Assembly (NCBI RefSeq): GCF_003025595.1
Contig: NZ_PYMI01000004.1
Coordinates: 1 to 64,000, forward strand
DNA length: 64,000 bases
Origin: Photobacterium ganghwense
GTDB taxonomy: Bacteria; Pseudomonadota; Gammaproteobacteria; Enterobacterales; Vibrionaceae
Direction: 5' to 3'
The translations under genes and the position numbers were made by a program. The notes under the pieces were generated by a model. The model was not told the origin of the DNA, made no database searches, and saw only the letters and a program-made list of their open reading frames with translations. This document shows, piece after piece, positions 16,699 to 25,667 of the stretch (positions are counted from its first letter, which is position 1; the number at the start of each line of letters is the position of its first letter).

Positions 16699-16934
16699 AA
16701 TCACTTCCTGATGATTTTTATGTTTGTTGTGTTTACTGTGGTTGTTTATTCACCTTTCTCTCAGTTTTACGACCAATAATCAATATGGCCTGACAGCATG
16801 TTTAGTTGATTAAACCAACCACCTTACACATCAAGGAGGAATGTTCCATTTCCAACCACTGCAACTATCCAGATCTGCAGAAAACCAGTAGAAAAAAACA
16901 ATAAAAAAATCATGCTATTTCATAAACTTCGAGA

Positions 16935-16976
16935 GATCACAAAATTTTACTCTACCAATTAAAGCCTTTTGTGATC
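16935..16976. promoter_or_regulatory. Widely spaced 10-bp inverted repeat upstream of ydbH
   Basis: GATCACAAAA and TTTTGTGATC are perfect complements with 22 bp between them, 125 bp before ydbH in the divergent 403-bp gap (16699-17101). The half-sites TCACA and TGTGA are CRP half-sites in the reverse order, so this is not a normal CRP site. It could be a binding site for a dimeric regulator or a hairpin in a leader RNA. The remainder of the gap is AT-rich and shows nothing else I can name. Confidence 0.4.
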
Positions 16977-17101
16977 AGGAGAAAATTGTGCAATATCGAT
17001 TTCAGCAAAGTGTTTGATTCAAGCGATAAATTTCCAACTTGCTGAGCACGGATTATGCTTAGTAAAGATAGTTAAAGTCTGGAAGCTGCGCGAATCGGTT
17101 A

Positions 17102-20100
17102 ATGGAAAAGATCCCAAAGAAAGCGATGCCTAAGCCTGGAAGGCGACGTAATGGGCGCTATCGCAAGGTACGCCTGTTTGCGTATGGGATTTTTTTAATG
17201 CTCTGTATCATAGTGATACCAGCCATTCTTATCCCTCCCTGGCTGGCATCCCGCGGGGTCGAAATAAACGCCATATCCGGTATCTCACTGGGCAAGACCA
17301 TCGTTATTAAGAAACTGAGTCTGTCCATCAACAAAACATTGCTGACAATAGAAAAGCTGACGCTGGAGCATTTTGTCGATGATGAGAGCCCAATCGCCGA
17401 TTCGTCATGGCGCCTGTTCTCGCCCAACCTCACCATTCGACTTGCACCCGAGATCCAGGCGGCACTGGCGCAACAAAATCTGTCTTTTGGTCCAATAACG
17501 CTGAAGGATACGGCATTCGTTCTGACCGACCTCACCCAGCCGTATGTGTTCAGTGCTCAGGCCGAAACCGCCGATATGTTGCTGACTATCAATGGGGACA
17601 ATGAAGTGCCTCAGCATCTGGAGGGCGTGAGCCTGGTTCTCACAACCTCTCCCTATGTGGCTCTGACAGGCATGGTAAACCAGGCAAATCTAACGCTGAT
17701 TCACCCACATGATATCCGACACTATCCTTATCCGCTGGTGTTACAACAGGGACATTTTTCGCTCAATTGGCAACCATTTAAAACACCACTGACGGTGCAT
17801 CTGGCGAAAGTCCTGCCTGGCTGGGAAACCGTTGATGCCGACGTCTTGCAATCCGGCAGTGATATTTCGGTGATGATGAACCTGCAGCAGCCCACCACCA
17901 GTATTCAGATACTGGCCGATAAGCTCATGCTGGCCCCCCCAAAACAATTACCGGAATTTATTAAGCCTCCCGAACAGGTTCATGAAGGGTTGCATCTGGG
18001 ACAACTGATTTCAGGTTTGTCTCAATTGCCTCTGCAGACACTGAAAGTGAACCAGCTTACCTACGGCTCATTGATTCTCGATGCCCGGCTGGACCTTGAA
18101 ACACCGCGTTATCTGATGAATGAACCCGCGCATAAAGCCACATTCCAGTTAAACGGTAAAGCGCTGGCGCCCGATCCATATGATCTCGGTATTCAGATCA
18201 AGCATACCGGCCCCAATGATGCCCATCTGACAGGCGAAATGACGTCGCCAGAGGGCCATCGGCTTTCGTGTCAGGGAGATATTTCATTTATCAGCCCACT
18301 ACCGAAGTCGCTGTTCTGCGAAGCCAATGTCAAACAGACCGCGGCGTTGACCAAGAAGCTCAAGCTGTTTGATCTTCCTGACGCCACATTGGATCAACCC
18401 ATCACCCTATCTGCCGTCCAGACGGATCTTCAGCTACGCAAAAAGATCCCCCCAGCATCTGACCAGGATCCGGACAACACACCAGATGAGAACCCTTCAG
18501 ATCCTATTCAATCGAACAGATCCGGCATTCAACTGTTCCGAGAAGTCGAAAAGGCCAGTTATCGACTCTCTCTGACACTACCGAAAGCCATTCGCGTGAA
18601 TCTGGGCGCGCTGGCGCTTAAGCATTCTCTCCTGACGAAAGTCAGACAAAAACCGCTACAGTCACTGTTACTCAATACTGATGGCCGACTACTGTTTGAT
18701 GTCAACTATCAAAGCGATACGCTCTCTCTGAGCCTGGCTCCGCAAAATGAATCTCTGTCCTTCAGCAACACAGAGTTTGGCCATAAACTCGATCTTGTCT
18801 TTGATCAGCTAATCTGCGCGGTCACTCTCCGCACACAAGGCGAATCGTCTAAGCCACTTCATACGACAACCTCTTTGGTTTCATCAGCTATCCGGGAGAC
18901 ACCCATTTCGCCAACTCAGCAAAAACAACCACATCAGCCAAGCCAACTCAGTCAACCTGGCACGTTACAATGTCACTCAATCAGCCAGCTAGCGGCTGAA
19001 ATAAAGGCCTTATATCCGACAGAAGATGTTACGGTAGAAAACGTGACCTTCAAGTCGACACTCGAAAGCCGATGGAGTGACAACGCCCTGACAATGGTGC
19101 TGAAACAGCCGACTTTGCAGGCTAAACACATACTGTTGCCGCGTAAGCAAGTCTGGCTGGAAAATCAGCTGGACAATGTGGTGGCACAGGCAGACGCCCT
19201 TACACTAAGTCAGCGTTTTCGTGATGATGAAACCCAGCAACTCACACTTTCTTCCGCAGAGACTTCTCCGCTGACAGTATCTGCCCGCTGGATCGGTCAG
19301 CAAATCATTGCCGAGGACACGGCCAGTAATGCTTCCGAAGTTTCCGGAAGCGGTACATCCGATAATCTGACCAACGCCACGACTTCCACAATTTTCACCA
19401 AGCCTTCTCAACGTCAGCAACGACGTAAACCTGATGACAAAAGCCAGCTACCGGTCCAGAAGTACGACGGTGAGTTTAATGCCGAGTTCAATGCAGTACA
19501 GCTTGCCTACCGACCCAAAGGCACACACCCGTCAAAGCCAAAAGGACAGCCCCGCGGATCCAATGCGAAATCGACTCTCCGGGCTGACGATCAAAAACCA
19601 GTCAGTTTGACATCCCAGTACAAAGCCGGAATCACGCTGAGCCAAAATGGCCAGCGTCTTCCCATGATTCGCAGTGAAGGAAACGTATCGTTTGTTCCCG
19701 ATACAGTGAATATCTCAGCCAATCTCCTCAATGGCAGGCATGCTGAGCTGGCGCGCTTTCTCATCCAGCATGACTTTCCAACGCACAACACAGACATCAC
19801 GTTACAGCGTCACTCAATCCATTTCAGCCCTAAGCTGACTCTGAAAAAACATTACCTGCCCGGTCTGCCAATCGATTATGACCTGCATTCCGGTACGCTG
19901 AGTTTTGATGCCCATTTTTCGAATCACGCACACCTGAACAACAGAAGCCGACCGCCCAAACGCGCACAGGCACATCAGTGGCAAGGACAATTTGGTCTTT
20001 ATGCCAGTGAACTCGGCGGTTACGTCGGTAATACTCATTTTGCCGATCTGAGCGTGTCCCTGCTCGCGGAGCTTACGCCGAACGGATTCCGCTCTTTGCA

Positions 20101-20764
20101 ACCTATTAGCCTGCACGCCAGTTACCTCAACATGGGAGTATTGCTGGAAAACCTCTATGCCGTTTTTGAGCTGGACACTGAAAAATCTTTCTACCGACTA
20201 GACAGAGCCAATGCCAATACACTCGGCGGCTCTGTCAGCACCCACCAGATTACCAGTAACAGCCTGAAAACCATTCCCGCTATCCCTATCCTGATTCATG
20301 GTATCAGGCTGAATCAGCTGATAGATGCCGTGGATGGAAAAGATATTGTCATGACAGGCATTCTCGACGGCACTTTGCCCCTCAGTTTTTCAAATGGCAA
20401 ACCCGTTATCGAGCATGGCAAGTTGCATGCACGATATCCGGGGGGGGTACTGAAATACAAGGAAGGCTCAAATATAGACAGGAATGTAGAAAACGCAGGC
20501 GAAAATAGTCTCTTGGTCGTGAGTAAGATTCTCAAAAATTATAACTACCACAATCTCACCATTCTTCTAGACTATTCTAAAGAAGGAAATCTGGATGTAA
20601 GTGCGATGTTCAAAGGGCATAATCCGGACGTGCTGTCCGGCCAACCCGTTAATTTGAACCTCAACATTCAGGAAAACATTCCGGCACTACTCAAGACACT
20701 CAGTGTCATTAATTCTTCTAAGCTGGAAAGTTTGTTTTTAAAGCAGATTGGTGTGGATAACTAG
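17102..20764 (+). CDS. ydbH: YdbH, AsmA-like envelope phospholipid transport protein
   Basis: The 1220-residue protein has one N-terminal membrane anchor (LFAYGIFLMLCIIVIPAILI, residues 24-43) and a very long periplasmic part of beta-rich sequence. Its C-terminal region (GGSVSTHQITSNSLKTIP, DGTLPLSFSNGKPVIEHGKL) is typical of YdbH. With TamB and YhdP, YdbH carries phospholipids from the inner to the outer membrane across the periplasm. Gene order ydbH-ynbE-ydbL is conserved here. The protein is about 340 residues longer than E. coli YdbH (879), mainly because of Ser/Thr/Pro/Gln-rich stretches near residues 445-475, 600-625 and 735-795. The start is an ATG without a strong ribosome site, directly before the anchor. 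Confidence 0.9.
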   Translation: MEKIPKKAMPKPGRRRNGRYRKVRLFAYGIFLMLCIIVIPAILIPPWLASRGVEINAISGISLGKTIVIKKLSLSINKTLLTIEKLTLEHFVDDESPIADSSWRLFSPNLTIRLAPEIQAALAQQNLSFGPITLKDTAFVLTDLTQPYVFSAQAETADMLLTINGDNEVPQHLEGVSLVLTTSPYVALTGMVNQANLTLIHPHDIRHYPYPLVLQQGHFSLNWQPFKTPLTVHLAKVLPGWETVDADVLQSGSDISVMMNLQQPTTSIQILADKLMLAPPKQLPEFIKPPEQVHEGLHLGQLISGLSQLPLQTLKVNQLTYGSLILDARLDLETPRYLMNEPAHKATFQLNGKALAPDPYDLGIQIKHTGPNDAHLTGEMTSPEGHRLSCQGDISFISPLPKSLFCEANVKQTAALTKKLKLFDLPDATLDQPITLSAVQTDLQLRKKIPPASDQDPDNTPDENPSDPIQSNRSGIQLFREVEKASYRLSLTLPKAIRVNLGALALKHSLLTKVRQKPLQSLLLNTDGRLLFDVNYQSDTLSLSLAPQNESLSFSNTEFGHKLDLVFDQLICAVTLRTQGESSKPLHTTTSLVSSAIRETPISPTQQKQPHQPSQLSQPGTLQCHSISQLAAEIKALYPTEDVTVENVTFKSTLESRWSDNALTMVLKQPTLQAKHILLPRKQVWLENQLDNVVAQADALTLSQRFRDDETQQLTLSSAETSPLTVSARWIGQQIIAEDTASNASEVSGSGTSDNLTNATTSTIFTKPSQRQQRRKPDDKSQLPVQKYDGEFNAEFNAVQLAYRPKGTHPSKPKGQPRGSNAKSTLRADDQKPVSLTSQYKAGITLSQNGQRLPMIRSEGNVSFVPDTVNISANLLNGRHAELARFLIQHDFPTHNTDITLQRHSIHFSPKLTLKKHYLPGLPIDYDLHSGTLSFDAHFSNHAHLNNRSRPPKRAQAHQWQGQFGLYASELGGYVGNTHFADLSVSLLAELTPNGFRSLQPISLHASYLNMGVLLENLYAVFELDTEKSFYRLDRANANTLGGSVSTHQITSNSLKTIPAIPILIHGIRLNQLIDAVDGKDIVMTGILDGTLPLSFSNGKPVIEHGKLHARYPGGVLKYKEGSNIDRNVENAGENSLLVVSKILKNYNYHNLTILLDYSKEGNLDVSAMFKGHNPDVLSGQPVNLNLNIQENIPALLKTLSVINSSKLESLFLKQIGVDN

Positions 20765-20868
20765 CGTTTTATGTTGCGCTGTTTTTGTATTCAAATTTGG
20801 GCTGCGCTATCACTTAACTCTTTCACTGAATTGAGGAAGTTGTATCGCCCGATTGAAGGTTGTAGCCA

Positions 20869-21084
20869 ATGGACATCCAATTGAAGCTTTCTTACATACC
20901 TTTGTTTGTGGTCGTTTTCGGACTCATCCTGCTTATCAGCCTTCCCGGCTGTACCCCAACCGTTCAGGTTGCCGCGTCAGATAAACCTATCGAAGTGAAT
21001 TTGAATGTTAAAATCGAACACGAAATCCGTATTAAAGTCGATAAGGAAATTGATGAGTTATTCAAAGATGATAAGGTTTTCTGA
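20869..21084 (+). CDS. ynbE: YnbE lipoprotein
   Basis: The 71-residue lipoprotein has an N-terminal hydrophobic signal ending in ISLPGC, with lipid expected on Cys28, and a short mature part, VNLNVKIEHEIRIKVDKEID, that is typical of YnbE. In E. coli, YnbE multimers are proposed to link the YdbH bridge to the outer membrane. It lies 104 bp after ydbH and the next gene follows 18 bp later, so it is part of one operon. The E. coli protein has 61 residues. Confidence 0.92.
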   Translation: MDIQLKLSYIPLFVVVFGLILLISLPGCTPTVQVAASDKPIEVNLNVKIEHEIRIKVDKEIDELFKDDKVF

Positions 21085-21102
21085 GTGGGCAGGGATTTGG
21101 CC

Positions 21103-21426
21103 ATGAGAAACATACTGATTTTTATCATTTCGATGTTTTTCGCGCTGAGTGCCTACGCGCTTGACCTGCAACAGGCAAAAGATCAGGGACTCATTGGTGA
21201 GGCCAATACAGGTTTTGTCGCGCCTGTTACATCACGACCGTCACCCGCCATCAGGGATCTGGTCAATGCGGTTAACCGTGTTCGACAGGAACAATACCAG
21301 AAGATCGCCGTCACTCACGGGCTCACGGTGCGTGAGGTCGGCCATTTGGCGCATAAAAAAGCGATGGAAAAAACAGAACCGGGACATTACTATCAGGACC
21401 CTTCAGGAATGTGGGTCAAAAAATAA
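21103..21426 (+). CDS. ydbL: YdbL, DUF1318 periplasmic protein
   Basis: The 107-residue protein has a signal peptide (RNILIFIISMFFALSAYA) and a mature DUF1318 domain with ARDQG/AKDQGLIGEANTGFVAP, the Asn-rich VNAVNRVRQEQYQKIA segment and a final GHYYQDPSGMWVKK. It acts with YdbH and YnbE; in E. coli it is proposed as a periplasmic chaperone preventing uncontrolled YnbE multimerisation. I take ATG 21103, which puts the signal peptide first and has AGGGA upstream; the frame is open back to 21085. It is the last gene of the operon. The product of 120-130 residues in relatives is of similar size. Confidence 0.9.
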   Translation: MRNILIFIISMFFALSAYALDLQQAKDQGLIGEANTGFVAPVTSRPSPAIRDLVNAVNRVRQEQYQKIAVTHGLTVREVGHLAHKKAMEKTEPGHYYQDPSGMWVKK

Positions 21427-21575
21427 ACTTTTGCTCCAGGCAATAACTTTAAGTAAAAAGCAATCAAAAGCCAATGTTCAGATTCCCTTAACCCTGGCAT
21501 CAGATTTTTATAATTCTTCTTAACACAAAATCTCCTTATACTGTGCGCTTTATTACCCTACGCATTGACTACGCT

Positions 21576-22526
21576 ATGATAACAGTTCGCACTTTTCTCT
21601 CGCAGTCGAACAAATCTGACGCCATTTTCTATATTGTTGCCTTACTCTGTCTGCTGCCCATCATCAGTTCCCCCATTGCCCTGGTACTCGGGTTTACACT
21701 GGCAACATTTGGATTAGTGCCTCACCGGTTTAATGTTGCTGCTTTTACCAAAAAACTGCTTTCTTACTCCATTATCGGGCTGGGGTTCGGGATTCACCTA
21801 AATCAGGCCATCGAAGCCAGTCAGAATGGTTTGGGCCTGATCGTTACTTCGATTTTTGCCACCTTATTACTCGGTTATCTTCTGACCCGTACTATGCGCC
21901 TGGAAGCTAAAACCGGCCACTTGATTGCGTCAGGAACAGCCATTTGCGGCGGCAGCGCTATAGCCGCTGTCGCGCCGGCCATCAATGCTAAAGATGATCA
22001 AACCTCGCTGGCGCTGGCTACGGTCTTTGTTCTTAATGCGATCGCCCTGTTTTTGTTCCCGGTTATCGGCCATGCGTTGGATATGAGTCAGCAGGCTTTC
22101 GGCACCTGGGCCGCCATTGCCATTCATGATACCTCATCCGTGGTTGGAGCAGCTGGCGCCTATGGTGATGAAGCGCTAAAGACCGCGACGACACTGAAGC
22201 TAGCCCGAGCCTTGTGGATCATTCCAGTAGCCCTGCTCAGTGCGATGCTGTTCAAAGGTAACCGCAAGAAAATTGGCGTGCCTTATTTCATTCTGTTTTA
22301 CTGTGCCGCGATTGTGTTCGCGCATTTTGTGCCGAGTCTGCAACCAATTTATGACGGGATATTCTCAGCGTCAAAAAGACTGCTTGTGGTTTGCTTGTTC
22401 CTGATTGGCTCTGGTATCACTATTCAGAAATTGCGCGCGGCAGGATTAAAACCGCTTCTTTTAGGTGTATTGCTTTGGGTGGGTATTGGTGTCGGCTCCC
22501 TCTGCTACATCCAGTTCGCCGTGTAG
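21576..22526 (+). CDS. YeiH/UPF0324-family membrane protein (putative sulfate exporter)
   Basis: The 316-residue protein has about ten membrane segments and belongs to the PF03601 family (conserved hypothetical 698, YeiH). Diagnostic segments are [19 protein letters not shown] near residue 115, [20 protein letters not shown] near 185 and [13 protein letters not shown] near 210. Members have been linked to sulfate or organosulfonate export, but the substrate is not established for most. The start at 21576 (MITVRTFLS) gives the family length; the upstream extension of 11 codons is poor. It stands 149 bp after ydbL and has its own terminator at 22689, so it may be a separate transcription unit. 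Confidence 0.88.
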   Translation: MITVRTFLSQSNKSDAIFYIVALLCLLPIISSPIALVLGFTLATFGLVPHRFNVAAFTKKLLSYSIIGLGFGIHLNQAIEASQNGLGLIVTSIFATLLLGYLLTRTMRLEAKTGHLIASGTAICGGSAIAAVAPAINAKDDQTSLALATVFVLNAIALFLFPVIGHALDMSQQAFGTWAAIAIHDTSSVVGAAGAYGDEALKTATTLKLARALWIIPVALLSAMLFKGNRKKIGVPYFILFYCAAIVFAHFVPSLQPIYDGIFSASKRLLVVCLFLIGSGITIQKLRAAGLKPLLLGVLLWVGIGVGSLCYIQFAV

Positions 22527-22567
22527 TTTCTGATAAATGGGTGGGCTTATCTTCTTAGGCGTGGCTT

Positions 22568-22645
22568 TTGAAGCATAGATATTGAGACATAATTTTGAAA
22601 CATAGCATTTGAGACTTACCTTTGAGGCTTACCTTCAAGGACTAT
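22568..22645. repeat. Degenerate 13-14 nt tandem repeat, about six units
   Basis: The motif TTGARRCWTA recurs at 22568, 22582, 22595, 22609 and 22622, with a diverged copy near 22634, giving steps of 14, 13, 14, 13 and 12 bases. It lies between the YeiH-type gene and its terminator and would be transcribed as 3' untranslated RNA. No protein reading is evident. Confidence 0.6.
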
Positions 22646-22688
22646 ATCTTTAGCGGGCCATTTGTCTTCTGATACTTATCCTCTGATA

Positions 22689-22726
22689 AAACGGGCTATT
22701 TTTGATCTTCAGTAGCCCGTTTTTTT
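22689..22726 (+). terminator. Terminator after the YeiH-type gene
   Basis: AACGGGCTA and TAGCCCGTT pair over 9 bp with a 14-nt loop and lead into a run of seven T residues. It is a strong intrinsic terminator 163 bp past the stop codon. Confidence 0.9.
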
Positions 22727-22747
22727 GAAGGCAATCTTCTTCGTCCT

Positions 22748-22771
22748 CTCGCGTTTTTCCTCGCGTTTTTC
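22748..22771. repeat. Exact 12-nt tandem duplication
   Basis: CTCGCGTTTTTC occurs twice head to tail (22748-22759 and 22760-22771), just past the terminator. No function is evident. Confidence 0.7.
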
Positions 22772-22841
22772 ACTTTCTTACATTAGCCATCAGCCGCTTT
22801 ACATATTAAGAAAAAGATTCACTTGCCAGTTATTTTTCAGA

Positions 22842-22994
22842 CTATTTTCCTGATGATCTTGCCCTGTCTCCGAGCGCTGCGATCAATATCACGATGAAGA
22901 AAGCCAGCATGACACAAACCGCACTGATCACACCTGTCGTCGCCACCGACATAGCCAATAATCCGAAAACAATACTTAACCAAACGTGTATCAC
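22842..22994 (-). CDS. Small double-spanning membrane protein, unnamed
   Basis: A 50-codon frame starts at GTG 22994 and ends at TAG 22842. It encodes a hydrophobic hairpin: a first segment VWLSIVFGLLAMSVATTGVI, a second one AVCVMLAFFIVILIAALG, and a basic tail DRARSSGK. The positive-inside pattern places the C-terminus in the cytoplasm. AAAGG lies 11 bases before the GTG. The composition is that of a real membrane protein in this frame only; other frames over it are polar or broken. I do not recognise a family. The neighbour on the same strand upstream is the alpha/beta-hydrolase-like gene 338 bp away. Confidence 0.5.
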   Translation of the reverse strand: MIHVWLSIVFGLLAMSVATTGVISAVCVMLAFFIVILIAALGDRARSSGK

Positions 22995-23332
22995 GATATT
23001 GTGCGCCTTTCTCTGCGTTATCTCTGATGGAAATTATGTGCAAAGACAACGCATTGAGAAATTCGCTTTCACTCTATCAAAGAGGTTTTAGTTATATGAG
23101 AAAAAGAAAGACATACATTTTTATATAAGCATCCTTGCCATACAAGTATCCTTGCCGACTCTCGCTTTAATCATGTCCTTGTGGATCCCTGTCCTATCGT
23201 CTTTCCTTGGCCTATGGTATCCCTTTATCATCATGCCGACTCTTAAAGCACACTTAATGCCAAGAGAGGCGAGAAGAAACCCAATCCACACGTGGCAAAC
23301 AGAACGGTTCACATACAAAACAGCGCAAACGA
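22995..23332. other. Interval without a convincing gene
   Basis: Two overlapping frames of 70 to 170 codons exist on opposite strands, but neither has a ribosome site or family resemblance. The minus-strand frame from TTG 23336 overlaps the stop of the gene upstream and has one weak hydrophobic stretch. I leave it uncalled. Confidence 0.5.
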
Positions 23333-24226
23333 TCAATTCACTGTATCCGGTGTATTTTCCCAGCCATGCTTTCTCACAAACTGGGTGTAAGCCGCTAATG
23401 CGTCATCCGAGTGCAGCAACGAGTGCTCATCAGTATTTTCAATCACGGCGACTGATTTTTTCCAGGAACGCTGCGCGGCAAAAAATCGTGCAGACAACTC
23501 AGCCGGTACCTGCGTATCCTCTCCAGCAATCAGCACCAATAAAGGGCCGTCAAATTCGGCCAGTGTCTGATAGTTATCCAAAGACGCCAGATCTTCAGCA
23601 ACCTGCTTTTCTCTCAACCATGTCCATTTATCGCCGTCCGTCGCCAGCTCATTAACCGTCGTCACCGGCGCTTCCACCACCAATGCCTGCTGAACACCCG
23701 CTTCTCTATTTTGCTGTGCGGCAATCTCTGCCACCCAGAATGTGCTCATTGCAGCGCCATGCAGGATCAAATATTCATGCTCATATCTCTGTTTAATGCT
23801 CTGGTACAACATATCGGTATCAGTTTTTAACTGAGCCAATGTTGGCCAGTAACCATGTTCATCGATACCACGCTGACGAAACGTCACCACATTCAGGCCA
23901 AGAAACGCCAACTGTCCCAGAATATCAGCATCATCCTGCTGATCGCGATACGGGGCTCCCCCCAGATAGAACACGGTATTATCACTGTCTTTTACGGACA
24001 AACGAACACCGCGGCTGAGATAACCGTCTGGCTGAATAACCCGAATTTCTTCGATTTCATGCTTATCTGGTCGGTACCAGTCGGACTGATAATATTGCTG
24101 GAGATTGAGCGGATGGCTGACCTTGTAGGCCAACACATCATCGCGCTCTAAAGAAGAGGTACAACCGCTGGTGAATGCGACCACCGGCAACAACAGCCAT
24201 TTAAAGCAGGTGGCAATCACGCGCAT
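23333..24226 (-). CDS. Alpha/beta-hydrolase-like lipoprotein lacking the nucleophile
   Basis: The 297-residue protein has a lipoprotein signal (MRVIATCFKWLLLPVVAFTSGC, lipid on the Cys of TSGC; signal length about 22). The rest has the alpha/beta-hydrolase pattern: a strand followed by NTVFYLGGAPYRDQQDD as oxyanion region, the elbow YLILHGAAMSTFW near residue 155, an acidic loop LIAGEDTQVPAE near 230, and a late His in NTDEHSLLHS. At the elbow the usual GxSxG reads GAAMS, so the Ser nucleophile is replaced by Ala. It may be a pseudoenzyme or bind a ligand. It is probably anchored in the envelope. Neighbours give no clue. The hydrolase fold call is fairly sure. Confidence 0.65.
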   Translation of the reverse strand: MRVIATCFKWLLLPVVAFTSGCTSSLERDDVLAYKVSHPLNLQQYYQSDWYRPDKHEIEEIRVIQPDGYLSRGVRLSVKDSDNTVFYLGGAPYRDQQDDADILGQLAFLGLNVVTFRQRGIDEHGYWPTLAQLKTDTDMLYQSIKQRYEHEYLILHGAAMSTFWVAEIAAQQNREAGVQQALVVEAPVTTVNELATDGDKWTWLREKQVAEDLASLDNYQTLAEFDGPLLVLIAGEDTQVPAELSARFFAAQRSWKKSVAVIENTDEHSLLHSDDALAAYTQFVRKHGWENTPDTVN

Positions 24227-24356
24227 GACTTATTTCCCTGTCGTATGAGTTTCCTGAGTAGATGGCGCGAACCATATGCCAGTTTATGGCATAACTCACC
24301 CGCATTCAGACATATTCTGGAGTGAGTGCAACATCTTTCTGATAGAAAAAGCAACG

Positions 24357-25667
24357 TCAGCATTTCGCAACTTGAAGCTCGTCAAGCCTTGTCGTCCACC
24401 GATTTGATCGAAATGCCTGTCGCATGTGCCAGTTACTGGTACTGATCACCGACGCTGGCTTGATGCCATTTTTAAACCGGGCATTCATCTGATCCGTCAA
24501 TGCCATCAGATCCCGGCGCTTCATTTCCGCCAGAGCACTGGAATCAAACATATCCAGCTGAAACTGATCATTGTTGGCATCTGTTAATTCATCCAGGATC
24601 ACGCCAATTTTTTGATATTCGTAACCGGGACGGTATATCTGTTCAAGTTGCTCAAGTGCACTGCTGAGAAACTGGCCGTTATCCTGACTCGGACAAAGCA
24701 GCGGTCTTGCACTGCTTCTGTTGTGCTGGGGTAAGTCTTTATAGCGATTCGTGCGTAAGAATACCCCGACTATTGCAGCCTGACTCCCTTGCCGACGCAA
24801 CTTTTCACCGGCTCGCTGACAGTGGAAAGCCAGCGCAGAACGCAACGATTCCAGATCGCTGATACCGACACCAAAGCTACGACTTGACAAGATCTGCTTA
24901 CGTTTCTCATCAATATCACCCGGCGCAATGCATGAGACCCCCTGCAGCTCCAACACGGTTCTCGCGAGCCCCACATTCCAGAGTCGACGCATATCCGCAG
25001 CACTTTTTTCCGATAATTCCAGCGCATTCTGAATCCCGGTGGTACGCAGCCGGGCCGCCGTTCTGGCTCCTATGCCCCAGATATCCTGAATATCAGTGCG
25101 CTCCAGTAACCAGCGTCGACGATGATCAGTATCAATTTGGATCACCCCATTTACCCGCTTCTCATACCGCTTAACAGCCTGATTACCCAGTTTGGCTAAA
25201 GTCGGGGTCGCGCCAATACCGACTCTGACAGGTAGCCCAATGTGCCGTTCAATTGTTTTCCGGATGTCATGACCGTAGCGGGTTAAACCGTCCAGCCTGA
25301 ACCCATCCAGCCGGACAAACGCTTCATCAATGGAATACTGCTCCACGTGGGGTGAAAAACGGTGTAGTTCTTCAATAAACCGCCGACTCATATCGGCATA
25401 CAGTGTGTAATTCGAACTTCGCACTTCAACGCCTTTGCGTCTGGCCTCACACTCGATTTTGAACCAGGGCGCACCACGCTGAATCCCTAGGGCTTTGGCT
25501 TCCTCAGAGATTGCCACGCAGCAACCGTCATTATTGGAAAGCACCACCACGGGTTTATTTGCCAGCTTGGGGTCGAAGAGCTTTTCACAGGAACAATAAA
25601 AGCTTTTGGCATCAACCAACGCCCATACCTGATCCCGATAGCCGTCCAATTCCGCCATCACCGTCAC
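24357..25667 (-). CDS. umuC: DNA polymerase V catalytic subunit UmuC
   Basis: The 436-residue Y-family polymerase performs translesion synthesis as UmuD'2C. Catalytic acidic residues are visible in WALVDAKSFYCSCEKLF (Asp near residue 19) and SIDEAFVRLDGF (Asp-Glu near 113). A helix-hairpin-helix region IQDIWGIGARTAARL follows near 200 and the little finger covers about 240-350. Length is close to E. coli UmuC (422). Translation starts at GTG 25667, overlapping the umuD stop in GTGA, so the two are coupled. Expression follows the LexA box upstream of umuD. Confidence 0.95.
   Translation of the reverse strand: MTVMAELDGYRDQVWALVDAKSFYCSCEKLFDPKLANKPVVVLSNNDGCCVAISEEAKALGIQRGAPWFKIECEARRKGVEVRSSNYTLYADMSRRFIEELHRFSPHVEQYSIDEAFVRLDGFRLDGLTRYGHDIRKTIERHIGLPVRVGIGATPTLAKLGNQAVKRYEKRVNGVIQIDTDHRRRWLLERTDIQDIWGIGARTAARLRTTGIQNALELSEKSAADMRRLWNVGLARTVLELQGVSCIAPGDIDEKRKQILSSRSFGVGISDLESLRSALAFHCQRAGEKLRRQGSQAAIVGVFLRTNRYKDLPQHNRSSARPLLCPSQDNGQFLSSALEQLEQIYRPGYEYQKIGVILDELTDANNDQFQLDMFDSSALAEMKRRDLMALTDQMNARFKNGIKPASVISTSNWHMRQAFRSNRWTTRLDELQVAKC

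Noticed and set aside
16935-16976. CRP site reading of the inverted repeat
   Set aside because: Half-sites are in the wrong order (TCACA before TGTGA) and too far apart for CRP.
22894-23091. 65-codon plus-strand frame opposite the small membrane protein
   Set aside because: The minus-strand frame has a clear membrane-protein composition, while this one is polar and lacks a ribosome site.
23121-23336. 71-codon minus-strand frame starting at TTG over the hydrolase-like stop
   Set aside because: TTG start, no ribosome site and only one weak hydrophobic stretch.
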